Positions 25,198 through 34,613 of a stretch of DNA of 64,000 nucleotides are shown here, piece after piece (within the stretch, counting starts at the first letter, position 1; every line of letters begins with the position of its first letter). This DNA is from Planctomycetaceae bacterium. Its GTDB lineage: Bacteria > Planctomycetota > Planctomycetia > Pirellulales > Pirellulaceae. Position numbers and translations under genes: made by a program. The stretch spans positions 1 to 64,000 of the forward strand of contig JAEUIQ010000058.1 in NCBI GenBank assembly GCA_016794985.1. Reading direction: 5' to 3'. Below the pieces are notes generated by a model. It did no database searches. It was not told the origin of the DNA and saw nothing but the letters and a program-made list of their open reading frames with translations.

Positions 25198-26329
25198 ACG
25201 CTTCGAGAACCTTTTCTTGGTGTTGACTTCCGAATACCAAGATCATCAATTGGGATACGATTTCACGTTCGTCCTGAGTCAAGAAGGCCTCGCCTCCGCC
25301 GTGCAACGCGATTTGTTCAAAGGGCGGCAGTCGATTGGTGCTTCGGCACGTTACAGTTGAAATCACACCGCCTTGCCGTTGGTGGAATTCCGCTGCCATA
25401 CGCAAGATCTCATTGGCAGAGGTCTCGTGTGGTGGCGCGTCGCCAAACAACAGGATCACTTTCCTTGCCGTTGGCTGAAACTGGTTCTCTAGAATGGACC
25501 ACCGGAGCCCTTGATCGACGGCTTCTGGTTCATCGCCTCCACCGCCAGCATTTACTTCATCGAGAAACAGCTGTACTTGGTCAAGATTTCTCGTCAACGG
25601 CAAGCCTTTGACCACATAATCGTCGCCTTGATCGCGGTAAGTGCAAATACTGATCCGAGTTTGCGGAATCATCTCCATCAGAATCCGGCCAATGCGATGG
25701 ATCTGGCGTTTCACTTGGTTGATTTCGCCGGTCATGCTACCCGAGCTGTCGAATGTGATGACCAAGTCCAGACCGTCGCGTTTGAGTCGGTCCAACAGCG
25801 CGCCGAAATCTTCATCCAAATTCGCCGCCAATGATTCATTGGGGGTCAACCATTCCGCTAATGGTTGCGAGGTCACCGCGTTGGATGCGGCGGGACTTGG
25901 GACACTAGGTTGTATGGCGGTCACTTGCCATTGGCTCAAAGCTTCTTGCAATTGTTGAGGCGAGACGTCGGCGGGAGCGATCGTCGAGTCAGTGACAGAT
26001 TCGCCGGAAGATTTTGCCGCCGGACTTTGTGGCGGGCGTCCGATCTTCACCCGCACACCTTCACTCGAGTAGATGGCTTCGTTGCCGCCCCAAACGGTCA
26101 AGCCGAGGCCCACCAGCAGCAACAAATGCAAGACAACGGCACACAAGACCGCAACCAAGTATTGCCCCGAAACGGTTGGGGTCAGCACCGAGGGGGTGTC
26201 TGTCGTCACGCCTTGGTCCGCTTTGGGCAAGAATACAACTTCTTGGCAATGAGGACACTTCCCTTGGCCGCCCAGTTGTTCGGCCGAAATCGAAAAGAGC
26301 TTTCCGCAGAAAACGCAGTTGAGCTTCAT
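25178..26329 (-). CDS. Zinc-ribbon, membrane-anchored VWA-domain protein
   Basis: 383 residues. An N-terminal zinc ribbon (C5, C8, C25, C28) is followed by one membrane segment (about 57-80), a Pro/Ser-rich linker, and a von Willebrand A domain from ~185. The metal-ion-dependent adhesion site is DLVITFDSSGSMT (D194, S196, S198), with GGGGDEP and ILLFGDAPPHE further on. The topology suggests a cytosolic zinc ribbon and an external VWA domain binding a partner protein. Planctomycetes have many such proteins; the partner is unknown. The gene converges on hypA, their ends overlapping by 20 bases. Confidence 0.8.
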   Translation of the reverse strand: MKLNCVFCGKLFSISAEQLGGQGKCPHCQEVVFLPKADQGVTTDTPSVLTPTVSGQYLVAVLCAVVLHLLLLVGLGLTVWGGNEAIYSSEGVRVKIGRPPQSPAAKSSGESVTDSTIAPADVSPQQLQEALSQWQVTAIQPSVPSPAASNAVTSQPLAEWLTPNESLAANLDEDFGALLDRLKRDGLDLVITFDSSGSMTGEINQVKRQIHRIGRILMEMIPQTRISICTYRDQGDDYVVKGLPLTRNLDQVQLFLDEVNAGGGGDEPEAVDQGLRWSILENQFQPTARKVILLFGDAPPHETSANEILRMAAEFHQRQGGVISTVTCRSTNRLPPFEQIALHGGGEAFLTQDEREIVSQLMILVFGSQHQEKVLEAFKLLRP

Positions 26330-26684
26330 GTTTCCATCGATCGCCGGGACAACTTTGGTTCGCCTGGGACTATTTGAGCCGACCCAGCCGGACCGTCAAG
26401 TGCTTTCGCGGTGAATCATTGGTTAAGTCAACTAATTTTGGAGTGATCAACGTAGAAAACCGGTCTGCCATCTCAGCAAAATACTCTACTTTGTCCAGAA
26501 ACCACGACTGCCGACCACTTACAGCCGTCAAAATCGTCAAGATCGTTCCTGATTGCCGAATTTTCCCAAAGCTCCATCGGGAATCGCTCAAAAAGTCAGC
26601 CGGGACGCTCCGATTCCAACACATGGGGATTTCACTTGCCAGTTATGGCGTTACTTCTTGATATTTTGGGCAGGGAGTAAACCC

Positions 26685-26876
26685 ATGATCAATCAAATTG
26701 CTAGTTCGACGACTGCCATGCAGTTGGCGCAACAGAAAACGCAAGTTGCCTACAAAGTCGCGGCGAAACAGTTGGATTCGCAGCGTCAACAAGGTCATAT
26801 CGCCGTTCAACTCCTGGAGGCCGCTGTCAAGTTGGCGTCCCAGGCGGGAAGCGATACGATCGACGTTTATGCCTAG
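26685..26876 (+). CDS. YjfB-like putative motility small protein
   Basis: A 63-residue protein starting MINQIASSTT with a helical, Gln-rich body (MQLAQQKTQVAYKVAAKQL, HIAVQLLEAAVKLASQAG) and ending in IDVYA. This fits the YjfB family, annotated as putative motility proteins. GGGAG precedes the ATG by 8 bases and a strong terminator follows within 35 bases, so it is a monocistronic gene. The frame runs open further left, but that part lacks a good start. Confidence 0.65.
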   Translation: MINQIASSTTAMQLAQQKTQVAYKVAAKQLDSQRQQGHIAVQLLEAAVKLASQAGSDTIDVYA

Positions 26877-26909
26877 ACTTTTCGCGACCTTGCGAAACAC
26901 CTTTCGATC

Positions 26910-26946
26910 AACCACCGACATTGCCGTATGTCGGTGGTTTTTCTTT
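26910..26946 (+). terminator. Rho-independent terminator after the YjfB-like gene
   Basis: Perfect 12-bp arms at 26910-26921 and 26928-26939 around a 6-base loop, followed by TTTTCTTTT. Confidence 0.9.
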
Positions 26947-27145
26947 TGATCGCCGACCCTCTTGGCGCCGCCTGTCATTCCCAGAGACTGGGGCCAATTC
27001 AGGACGGGGCGTTGGACGGGCCTGGTACATTTCTGCACGGTAATCGCTTATACTTGGACCCGCCAGTCGAAAAAAACTGGAACGAGTGAAACACGGTCTC
27101 GTCTGTCGGTTTCACGCCCGGGGGTCTCCCAAGGAAGTTGAATTC

Positions 27146-28630
27146 ATGGCGAATCGACGCCGACGTAGCGTAGTGACCCGCGAGGGTTGGTATTATCTGT
27201 TTATCTTGGGTTTCGTTATTTTGGGCTCCTTGCTCCGCAACATCCAGTTGATGGTCGGGTTGAGCACGATATTGGCCACGGCCATCATCTTGAATTGGCG
27301 CTGGTCCAAAGTCTTGATGCGGGGATTGGCGATCCGACCACTTCCGTTTGAGACTTATTGGGCAGGGCAAGTGTGTCGATTCAAGACCGAAGTTGAGAAC
27401 ACTCGCACGCGATTCACGACGTTTTCCTTGATGTTGTCGCAGAAGTTTCGGGTTGTAAATATTCGCTCGGATCGACAAGCGGCTCCGACTTGGTACTTGA
27501 AGTTATGGCATTGGATCAGCAAGCCGGAGACGCGACACTTTCAGTTGATTGATGCGGTCCATCCTGGTCAACAACTGATCGCTGATGTGGGTGTTCTATT
27601 TCGCGAGCGGGGGGAATACGCAATCGAAGAACTTGCCGTGGGCACGCATTTTCCATTGGGATTGGTACGTCACGAATGGGTCGAGCGACAAGAACGAAGT
27701 CTGATGGTCGGGCCCGCATTGGGAACTTTGAGTCAGAATTGGGTCGAGCAAATGTTGGGGCTGGGCTGGCAAGATTCGCGGTCGGGGCAAATCGCGCGCA
27801 GTGGCGAGGACTTCTTTAGTCTTCGACCCTACACGACGGGTGATTCCCAACGATGGATTCATTGGCGCGCCTCGGCCCGTCATAACTCTCTGTTGGTTCG
27901 GCAGTTTCAGCGCAGCCAGTCCAAAGCTTTTTCGTTGGTCGTCGATCTGTGGGCGGATGGATCAAACAAGTCCCTGGATGCCTGCGAGAAGATGCTCCGC
28001 GTTTTGGCGACGATTTCGGCAGCCGTGCAGTCGGGGCGACTGGATTCGGTGCGACTGACGCTGGTGGGGGAAACAGAATCGGCCATTGAGTTTCCGGCTT
28101 CCGATGCCGAATGGGCCGCATGGCACCGCGCCATGGCGATGGCACGCCCTCATGAAGAAATTGGTCGGTCCGGTGCTGTTTGGCAACGTTTGGCGACCGA
28201 AGCAACGAAATCAGCCGGTGGAAAAGTCGTTCCAATCGTGTGGTTGTCTCCGATGAGTATTGATCAATACGTCCGCGAGCTTCAAGAATCGAAGGATGTA
28301 CTCACCGAGGCGGTTGAAACCGCGAGTAACCCGCGAAGTTCGGATCTGAACCCTTCATCACGCTCCAAAGCAAACGATCTCCACTCGGTCATGTTGAGCA
28401 ACTTTTGGTTGGCCCAGCCATTGATTCGATCATGGTTGACCCCCGGGGACGGTTGGCTTTCCAGTTGGTATTTGGAGCCGAACACTCAGGGCGTTCCGTC
28501 GGTGGTTGATTCGAGGGAGGGGATGTCCGCGCCGCAAGTTCGTAACACGGACAGCGCCGATCGATCTTTGCCGTCGAATCAAGTGTTGCCAACGAAAAAG
28601 AAGATGGAATCTGTCGAGGTGCGCGCATGA
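27146..28630 (+). CDS. DUF58 domain protein
   Basis: 494 residues. Two hydrophobic segments near the N-terminus (YYLFILGFVILGSLL and a second after LMVGLSTILATAIIL) anchor it. The DUF58 signature GEDFFSLRPYTTGDSQRWIHW and the following RHNSLLVRQFQ lie near the middle, followed by a VWA-like region (LVVDLW). ATG at 27146 has AAGGAAG nine bases upstream; a GTG at 27086 is unlikely. It overlaps the transglutaminase gene by 4 bases (ATGA), the usual pairing for this family. The MoxR-type ATPase normally found with such pairs is not adjacent. Confidence 0.88.
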   Translation: MANRRRRSVVTREGWYYLFILGFVILGSLLRNIQLMVGLSTILATAIILNWRWSKVLMRGLAIRPLPFETYWAGQVCRFKTEVENTRTRFTTFSLMLSQKFRVVNIRSDRQAAPTWYLKLWHWISKPETRHFQLIDAVHPGQQLIADVGVLFRERGEYAIEELAVGTHFPLGLVRHEWVERQERSLMVGPALGTLSQNWVEQMLGLGWQDSRSGQIARSGEDFFSLRPYTTGDSQRWIHWRASARHNSLLVRQFQRSQSKAFSLVVDLWADGSNKSLDACEKMLRVLATISAAVQSGRLDSVRLTLVGETESAIEFPASDAEWAAWHRAMAMARPHEEIGRSGAVWQRLATEATKSAGGKVVPIVWLSPMSIDQYVRELQESKDVLTEAVETASNPRSSDLNPSSRSKANDLHSVMLSNFWLAQPLIRSWLTPGDGWLSSWYLEPNTQGVPSVVDSREGMSAPQVRNTDSADRSLPSNQVLPTKKKMESVEVRA

Positions 28631-31155
28631 ATCGAGCAAGACGGCGAGTTCAGATCTTGATCATGTCGATGTTGATGCTCAATGGTCTGTTGTTGGTCCT
28701 ATCGCGTGGCGAAGCTTGGCCATTGGCTTTGTTGATCGTGTTGCCGATTCCTGTGTGGTATGTCGTCGACCACAAACGCTGGTACGAATTGCCAACATGG
28801 GCCGCCAACACGATCGGCTTAGGAATTGGCGCTTACGCCATGTATTTTTTCTGGTTTCTGGCGACCGAACGACACTTGGCAATTGTATCGGACATGGTGT
28901 GCTACCTGCTGTTGACCATGATGCTGCAGGAAAAGTCGCCGCGACTTTATTGGCAGATTACGGTGTTGAGCGTGTTGCAATCGGTCGTGGCCTCGGTGTT
29001 CAGCTTGGATTTGCAGCAAGGTGTTATTTTCATTTTTTACACGCTGATTGTCTTGATGGCTTTGGCTTCCATCGTGCGCTTTCGGGATGAGTTGGTTGCG
29101 ACACTGCGGATGGATCGATTCAATAACATGATCGATCCTTCAGTTCATCAACTGAGGCAATATGGAGCGCCGATCGTCTTGCAACCGAACAAGTTGTCGA
29201 CCGCAGACTCGCGAGTTGGCGCGCTCTATTTCGCCATCTCGGTGCTGGCGTTCTTTACCGTCGCCACAGGAATGTTGATCTATGTGACCATTCCACGCTT
29301 GGAAGAAAGTGCGGAATCGAATCTATTGCGGTTGAAAACGACGGGTATCTCGCGGCAAATCAAGAGTCTAGAACCCTCCGGAGTGTTGTTGCCCAATAGC
29401 GCGGAGGCCTTTCGCGTCAAGATTGTGGATCCGGCCGGCGGAAAGACCGTACGTCTGAATGAAGATCTATACTTGCGTGGGGCGTGTTTAGAGAAGCTGG
29501 AAAGCGAGGAGACCGGTTGGAGAACTTACCAAGACTCGGTTCCTTCGCTGCGACAATTGTCGTTCCCTGCATTTCCTGGGAAAACCTTGTTGCAAGAAAT
29601 CGTGATGGTGCCGCGGGAAGACCCGATGCTTTTCTACGCATTGCCCGCGACTCCGACGATGAATGCCACGCGCGAGGTCCTGTTCGATACGCGATCGGAA
29701 ATGTTAAAGCGCTTTAGTGCGACGGGCACTGTCGCCGCGACGCCTTTTCGTTACGAAGTTGGCCTTTATGGGGTCGAACAAGGCCAGCTACCGGATTTGT
29801 TTCCTTTCTTAAACTATAGTTCGAATAACTTTGATCAACCGCTCAACGCGGACTTCAGGGGACGCTATACGGCCCTCACCGAATTTGACCCGCAAAAGTA
29901 TTCGCGGATTGCCGAAAAAGCCCAAGAGATTGCGAACACGGTTGGAAACCCCTTGAACAATCGTCGCGAGATATGCAAGGCGTTGGAAGATTACTTGGCC
30001 AATTCTGGAGAGTTTCAATACACAACAGACTTTCGCAACATCGTTCGCAATCGAGAACTTGATCCTGTCGAAGATTTTGTGGCCAATTACCGTCAGGGGC
30101 ATTGCGAGTTGTATGCTTCGGCGTTGTGTCTCATGTTGCGTAGCCTGGAAATCCCCGCGCGTGTGGTCGTTGGTTACCGAACAGCGTATTACAACGACGT
30201 TGCGGGGCATTATTTGGTCCAGGAAAAGCATGCTCATAGCTGGGTCGAAGCTTACCTTCCACCGCTTTCGCTAACGGATCTGAAGTCGTTGAAAGACAAA
30301 GGTTTGGCGGGCGATGGTGGGGCTTGGTTGCGTTTGGATGCGACTCCGGCCGCGGCAATTCTGAACGAAGATTCTGATTTGTTTACTCAAGCGAACAATG
30401 CGTTGGATTTCGCTCAATCATTGTGGGACGAATACGTCATGGGTATCCAAGAGACGGGAGAAGTCCAGGAGAAGAAGAGTTTCGGTGCGGAGTTCCTCCA
30501 ATCGCTGTTGGACCCAACGGCTTTGGTGCAAATTGCTCGTTCTCGCTTGGAGAGCATGTCGGTTTGGCAAAGAGCCGGTTTAGCCGGAGTCATCCTTATC
30601 GGCTTGGTGCTAATTCAACAGCGAATCGCCAAACGCAAAAAAACGGTGTTCAGCGGCGAAGCGTCTCAAACCAGAAGCTTTTTGCGACGACTTCTAGGGC
30701 AAACCACGCGAGCGATCGACGGTCAACTTGGTCCGCACTGGGCTGACGACTTGATGATTCGGTTAGAAAAATTGGCGATCGCAGGAGGCTTCTCGCCACG
30801 AAAGCCATCGATGACTGCTTTGGAATTTGCCGGGCAGTGGATCAAAGAGATTGAAACATCCGTCCGTGATCCAAAGGGTTCAAATTTGGCAACGGCCCAC
30901 GCGCAAGTCCCCCAAGGAGCTGGACCGTCGGTGGTTGGTTCAGCGACGGATTGGTCCGTATTGCTTCGCCAGCTCAAAAGCGAAATTCAGTCGCTAGTCT
31001 CCGAGTATTATCAGGTCAAATATTCGAACACGTCGGGCGATGCAAGCGCAGCGGAACCGAAGTCGGTGCTGAATCGATGGACGGGGAGGCTGGCTACGCT
31101 TCAAAAGGGGATGCCGAAAAGAAGCGTGAAGCCGGTCGAAGTCCAAGGTCGTTGA
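28627..31155 (+). CDS. TgpA-type membrane transglutaminase-domain protein
   Basis: 842 residues. The first ~230 residues hold about six membrane segments (DUF3488-like), followed by a periplasmic transglutaminase domain. The triad is visible: Cys in QGHCELYASALC, His in EKHAHSWVEAYLP, and Asp in WLRLDATPAA. A further membrane segment (AGLAGVILIGLVLIQQ) and a cytosolic tail (DUF4129-like position) follow. The product may cross-link or cleave a cell-surface protein. It is coupled to the DUF58 gene by ATGA. Its length fits the TgpA family (~660-850). Confidence 0.9.
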   Translation: MNRARRRVQILIMSMLMLNGLLLVLSRGEAWPLALLIVLPIPVWYVVDHKRWYELPTWAANTIGLGIGAYAMYFFWFLATERHLAIVSDMVCYLLLTMMLQEKSPRLYWQITVLSVLQSVVASVFSLDLQQGVIFIFYTLIVLMALASIVRFRDELVATLRMDRFNNMIDPSVHQLRQYGAPIVLQPNKLSTADSRVGALYFAISVLAFFTVATGMLIYVTIPRLEESAESNLLRLKTTGISRQIKSLEPSGVLLPNSAEAFRVKIVDPAGGKTVRLNEDLYLRGACLEKLESEETGWRTYQDSVPSLRQLSFPAFPGKTLLQEIVMVPREDPMLFYALPATPTMNATREVLFDTRSEMLKRFSATGTVAATPFRYEVGLYGVEQGQLPDLFPFLNYSSNNFDQPLNADFRGRYTALTEFDPQKYSRIAEKAQEIANTVGNPLNNRREICKALEDYLANSGEFQYTTDFRNIVRNRELDPVEDFVANYRQGHCELYASALCLMLRSLEIPARVVVGYRTAYYNDVAGHYLVQEKHAHSWVEAYLPPLSLTDLKSLKDKGLAGDGGAWLRLDATPAAAILNEDSDLFTQANNALDFAQSLWDEYVMGIQETGEVQEKKSFGAEFLQSLLDPTALVQIARSRLESMSVWQRAGLAGVILIGLVLIQQRIAKRKKTVFSGEASQTRSFLRRLLGQTTRAIDGQLGPHWADDLMIRLEKLAIAGGFSPRKPSMTALEFAGQWIKEIETSVRDPKGSNLATAHAQVPQGAGPSVVGSATDWSVLLRQLKSEIQSLVSEYYQVKYSNTSGDASAAEPKSVLNRWTGRLATLQKGMPKRSVKPVEVQGR

Positions 31156-31295
31156 TTTGGCAGGACCTGTTGAATTACCGTTTTGATGACAATGGCCTGC
31201 CTCAGGATCAAGGGAAGGCTGATAAGCAGGACGCTCGTGTCACACCCACGACGTCAATTTACTGGCATGTTGCGAAAGTCGAGAACAGGACTGGA

Positions 31296-32642
31296 ATGCG
31301 GCGCACTAATACTATCAACGTTTTCTTGCTATACGTCATCAATACATTGGTGACATTCGGTCAGGGTTGGCTATCGGCACAAGATCAGCCAACGACGTGG
31401 TGGAATCAATTTCGTGGACCATCCGGGATGGGGCTCGCCGCGAACACTTATGATTTGCCAATTCGAATGAGCGATAGTGAAAATGCGGTTTGGAACGTGG
31501 CAGTTCCCGGAACCGGTTGGTCCTCGCCGGTGGTAGATGATGAGTTCATTTGGCTGACCACCGCGATTCCAGATACGGGATCCGCTCCAGATACGGGATC
31601 CGCAAGTGAATTGGACCTGTCTTTGGTGGCGTTCGAAAGACAAACAGGTCGTCAACGATACTTGGTCAAATTGTTCCGGTTGGCCGAGCCGGACTCGATC
31701 CATAGCCTGAACAGTTACGCTTCGCCGACCCCGTGCCTCGATCAGGAGCACGTTTACTGTCATTTTGGAACGTATGGAACGGCAGCGGTTCGCCGACGTG
31801 ATGGAACTGTGGCGTGGGTCAACAACGACATCCAATTGAAGCATTCGACGGGCCCAGGTTCATCTCCAATTTTGTATGGGGGTAGCTTGATTTTTCATGC
31901 TGACGGCATGGATTCGCAGTCGATTGTTGCCCTCGATTGTCAGACAGGAATCGTCAAGTGGCGCACCGAACGTTCTGGCGAAATGTCTAGTGTTCCCGAT
32001 CAAAAGAAATCTTTTTGCACACCGATTATCGTCGAGATTGATCAACAGCCATTGTTGATTTCGCCGGCCGCCAATTGGTTGTATGTCTACGATCCGAGGA
32101 CTGGGGTAGAGCAATTCAAAGTTCCCTATGGTGAAACGGGGTATTCGGTCGTTCCGAGGCCGGTAGCTTTTGGTACCCGGATATGTCTTTGCACGGGTTT
32201 TGATCGCAGTCGCCTGCTTTGTATCGATGTGGCCCGTCACTTCCCTGGTGCGGCACAAGAAAGAATCGTGTGGACCGTTGACCAACGAATGCCCACGATG
32301 CCATCGCCTTTGTTGGTCGGAGACTTACTCTATTTATTCTCCGACGCCGGTATTGTGAGTTGCGTGAGCAGCGAAGATGGGCAGGTCATTTGGTCGGAGC
32401 GACTCAAAGGGAAATACGCGGCGTCCCCAATCCTGGCGGATGGCCGCATTTATATTGGCAATCAAGAAGGCGAACTTTTTGTCATTCGACCTAGCTCCGA
32501 TCTAGATGTTCTGTCAATCAATAAACTAGATTCAGCGATCATGGCGTCGCCAATCGCTATCGACAATCAATTGATCATTCGCACCGCCAAGCGGCTTTAT
32601 CTGTTTGCCAAACCGCGCGAACCAGCCCTCGATTCACGATGA
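31296..32642 (+). CDS. Secreted PQQ-like beta-propeller protein
   Basis: 448 residues. The start at ATG 31296 gives a hydrophobic export signal (INVFLLYVINTLVTFGQGWLSA), followed by WWNQFRGPSGMGLA and repeats of the W-x-V/VVDDEFIWLTT, YGGSLIFHADG, LLISPAANWLYVYDP and ILADGRIYIGNQEGELFVI kind, as found in PQQ-like propellers. This is the 'WPQFRGPxGxG' start common in planctomycete secreted propellers. The frame is open upstream through the end of the previous gene, but AGGA before 31296 and the signal peptide decide the start. An 18-bp unit is duplicated in tandem at 31569-31604, repeating PDTGSA. Confidence 0.8.
   Translation: MRRTNTINVFLLYVINTLVTFGQGWLSAQDQPTTWWNQFRGPSGMGLAANTYDLPIRMSDSENAVWNVAVPGTGWSSPVVDDEFIWLTTAIPDTGSAPDTGSASELDLSLVAFERQTGRQRYLVKLFRLAEPDSIHSLNSYASPTPCLDQEHVYCHFGTYGTAAVRRRDGTVAWVNNDIQLKHSTGPGSSPILYGGSLIFHADGMDSQSIVALDCQTGIVKWRTERSGEMSSVPDQKKSFCTPIIVEIDQQPLLISPAANWLYVYDPRTGVEQFKVPYGETGYSVVPRPVAFGTRICLCTGFDRSRLLCIDVARHFPGAAQERIVWTVDQRMPTMPSPLLVGDLLYLFSDAGIVSCVSSEDGQVIWSERLKGKYAASPILADGRIYIGNQEGELFVIRPSSDLDVLSINKLDSAIMASPIAIDNQLIIRTAKRLYLFAKPREPALDSR
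31569..31604 (+). repeat. 18-bp in-frame tandem duplication
   Basis: Two copies of an 18-bp unit, 17 of 18 bases identical, encode PDTGSAPDTGSA inside the beta-propeller gene. It falls in a loop-like segment. Confidence 0.8.
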
Positions 32643-32697
32643 TCAGAAGTTGGTTGCTCAACGAGACTCAACCGATTGGGGGCTTCACGTCGCAGAC

Positions 32698-32741
32698 AAA
32701 AAAAGCGGTCTTCCAACATCTTGTTGAAAGACCGCTTTTGG
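32698..32741. terminator. Hairpin terminator, best oriented for the minus strand
   Basis: Arms at 32701-32718 and 32722-32739 pair with one mismatch. Read on the minus strand the hairpin is followed by seven Ts, which suits the glycosyltransferase gene ending at 33067; read on plus it ends in TTTT and can also serve the propeller gene. Confidence 0.8.
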
Positions 32742-33066
32742 TTGAACCGAGGACTTCAGTTTTCAGAGGACGCCCAAAGTCACCGGACAACGGTCAATTG
32801 GCCCGATACTGCAACAGTCATTGCGACAGTCAAAAAATGATGGGGAAACTTGTGGCCGTGTTCCCACAACACTTCTTGAGACCGGACCAGCGGACGGACG
32901 CTCACCTATGCTCTCGAAGGCCGCTGCTTGCGACTCAGCAAAAGATACTCGACATCTTTTCAGCGTCAATTACAAATTCTCGTACAAACGCAAGCAGATT
33001 GAATTGAGTCGTCTTAAGTTATTGATTTTCAGGTACTTATGTTGGTTGCAAAAGTCAAAACTTTGA
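32742..33066. other. Intergenic region, nothing recognised
   Basis: About 325 bp between the terminator and the end of the minus-strand glycosyltransferase gene. Short overlapping open frames show no domain or start signal. Confidence 0.4.
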
Positions 33067-34413
33067 TTACGGTCGGTGCTGGCATCGGCCTGCTAGCTTG
33101 AGGAAAACCTGTTCATGATTTGAGACAAATTGGTTGACCGAAAAGTAACGTTCGACGTGGTTTTGGTTCCATTTCCCGATGATTTTCGCCAGATCGGGCT
33201 GTAAAGCCAAAGAAACAACCGCGTCGGCATATTGGGAGGGTTGGCAGCTTGGAACGACTTGGAGTCGCCGTGCCAAAGCGGTTCCCGGGTCCTCTGGTTC
33301 GGAACCCGTCCCGGCCACGTCCGCAGTGGTTCCACCGGCTTGGAAAATGTCGGAAATTCCGTGAGTATCCGTTGATACGAACGGCTTTCCTGCGGACATG
33401 GCTTCCAAAATTGCGTTCGGTTGGCCTTCCCAGCGAGAATTGAGCAGAAGCAACTCACACACGCGGATGTAATCCATAGGATTGGGCTGCCAACCGAGGA
33501 AGTGGATTCGGTCGCGGCAATCGAACGAGCGACTCCGAGCCTGTAGACCGGCGGCCAGGGGACCATCTCCCAGGAAAACGAGGCGATGGGAAGGCAGACG
33601 CGCTAGCATCATGGGGGCCAACTCCAATAATTCGGCGACCCCCTTTTGAGCAGTAAGTCGACCGACAAACAGCAGAATGGGGAGGCGAAGCGGGTCGTTT
33701 GCCAGTGATTCTGTCCCAAAAAGCTGGCGCAGGTCATTGGGGATGGGGCCAAAACTGTCGGGCCGAGAAATCCCGTTGGGAATCACCACCACCTGTCCGT
33801 TTCGGTTGGGCGACAACTGTGACGGAGTTTCGAATTTGCCGCTCGGGACATAATGTTTGGCGACTTGATGGCTGACGCATACGGTCACCCGCGAGCGGCG
33901 TAGACACCATTTCTCGACGGAACTAACGAGTTTTCGTGGCTCGGCCTGTCGAAACCCAAGTACCACGGGGAGAGGATGTCTCCGCCCTTCGCAATCCACT
34001 TTGAGGCCTGACGCGGCGGCGAAGGCAGCCAAATTGGCGCGAAACAGAAAGCTCGCGATCAGATCCAACGATTGCGTCTTGAAAGTGCGACGCAGACCGG
34101 CGATTTGAGTCGGACTGGGCAAACCTGTCCAAGATCTGGCGAAGAACGTTAGTGGGACTTCTGATTTTTCTAAAAGGTCCACCAATCGATGTTGAGGCGG
34201 TTGGGGTCTCGGATCGAGACTGAATACGAATACGTCGTGGCCGCGGCGCTTCAGACCACAGGCAAGGTTGACAAAATTCTTCTCGGCGCCACCAACCGCA
34301 AGTTCGGAGATCACGAGGCCAATTCGCAGGCCTTGCTTGGGCTGAGGGGCCTCGACACCAAGACAATCATTTGTCAACGGATTTTCGGAAATTTCGCGTT
34401 GCGAAGAAGACAT
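33067..34413 (-). CDS. Glycosyltransferase family 4 protein
   Basis: 448 residues of GT-B fold. The N-terminal GLVISELAVGGAEKNFVNLACGLKRRGHDVFVF is the standard GT4 opening, and the donor domain has VVVIPNGIS, ILLFVGRLTAQKGVAELLEL, RLVFLGDGPL and a C-terminal LLLNSRWEGQPNAILEAMSAGKPFV with the E-x7-E nucleotide-sugar motif. It retains anomeric configuration and transfers a sugar, probably for a surface polysaccharide or lipid-linked glycan. ATG at 34413 is chosen; an in-frame TTG at 34440, with AGGTCC upstream, is the alternative. Standing alone, divergent from queA. Confidence 0.92.
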   Translation of the reverse strand: MSSSQREISENPLTNDCLGVEAPQPKQGLRIGLVISELAVGGAEKNFVNLACGLKRRGHDVFVFSLDPRPQPPQHRLVDLLEKSEVPLTFFARSWTGLPSPTQIAGLRRTFKTQSLDLIASFLFRANLAAFAAASGLKVDCEGRRHPLPVVLGFRQAEPRKLVSSVEKWCLRRSRVTVCVSHQVAKHYVPSGKFETPSQLSPNRNGQVVVIPNGISRPDSFGPIPNDLRQLFGTESLANDPLRLPILLFVGRLTAQKGVAELLELAPMMLARLPSHRLVFLGDGPLAAGLQARSRSFDCRDRIHFLGWQPNPMDYIRVCELLLLNSRWEGQPNAILEAMSAGKPFVSTDTHGISDIFQAGGTTADVAGTGSEPEDPGTALARRLQVVPSCQPSQYADAVVSLALQPDLAKIIGKWNQNHVERYFSVNQFVSNHEQVFLKLAGRCQHRP

Positions 34414-34613
34414 GGCGAATCGTGTGATTTCCGAAGGCAATTCAAGGACCTGAAAAAAACATGGCCTGCTGGCGAGCGTTCACGCCAGTGATATAGTACC
34501 AGGAACAACAACCCGACGGCGAGACGGCGTTAAACGCGGGTGAGTGATTTGGGGTGGGATTTGGATTGACCGAGCGGTCAAAGATCGTGCATCGCGGAAG
34601 AGGCTTGAGTGGG

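Noticed and set aside
26370-26624. 84-codon minus-strand frame just upstream of the VWA gene, overlapping a 95-codon plus-strand frame
   Set aside because: Both frames overlap each other in the spacer that must carry the promoters of the flanking genes; neither has a convincing start or domain. The minus-strand frame is the more natural of the two and could be real.
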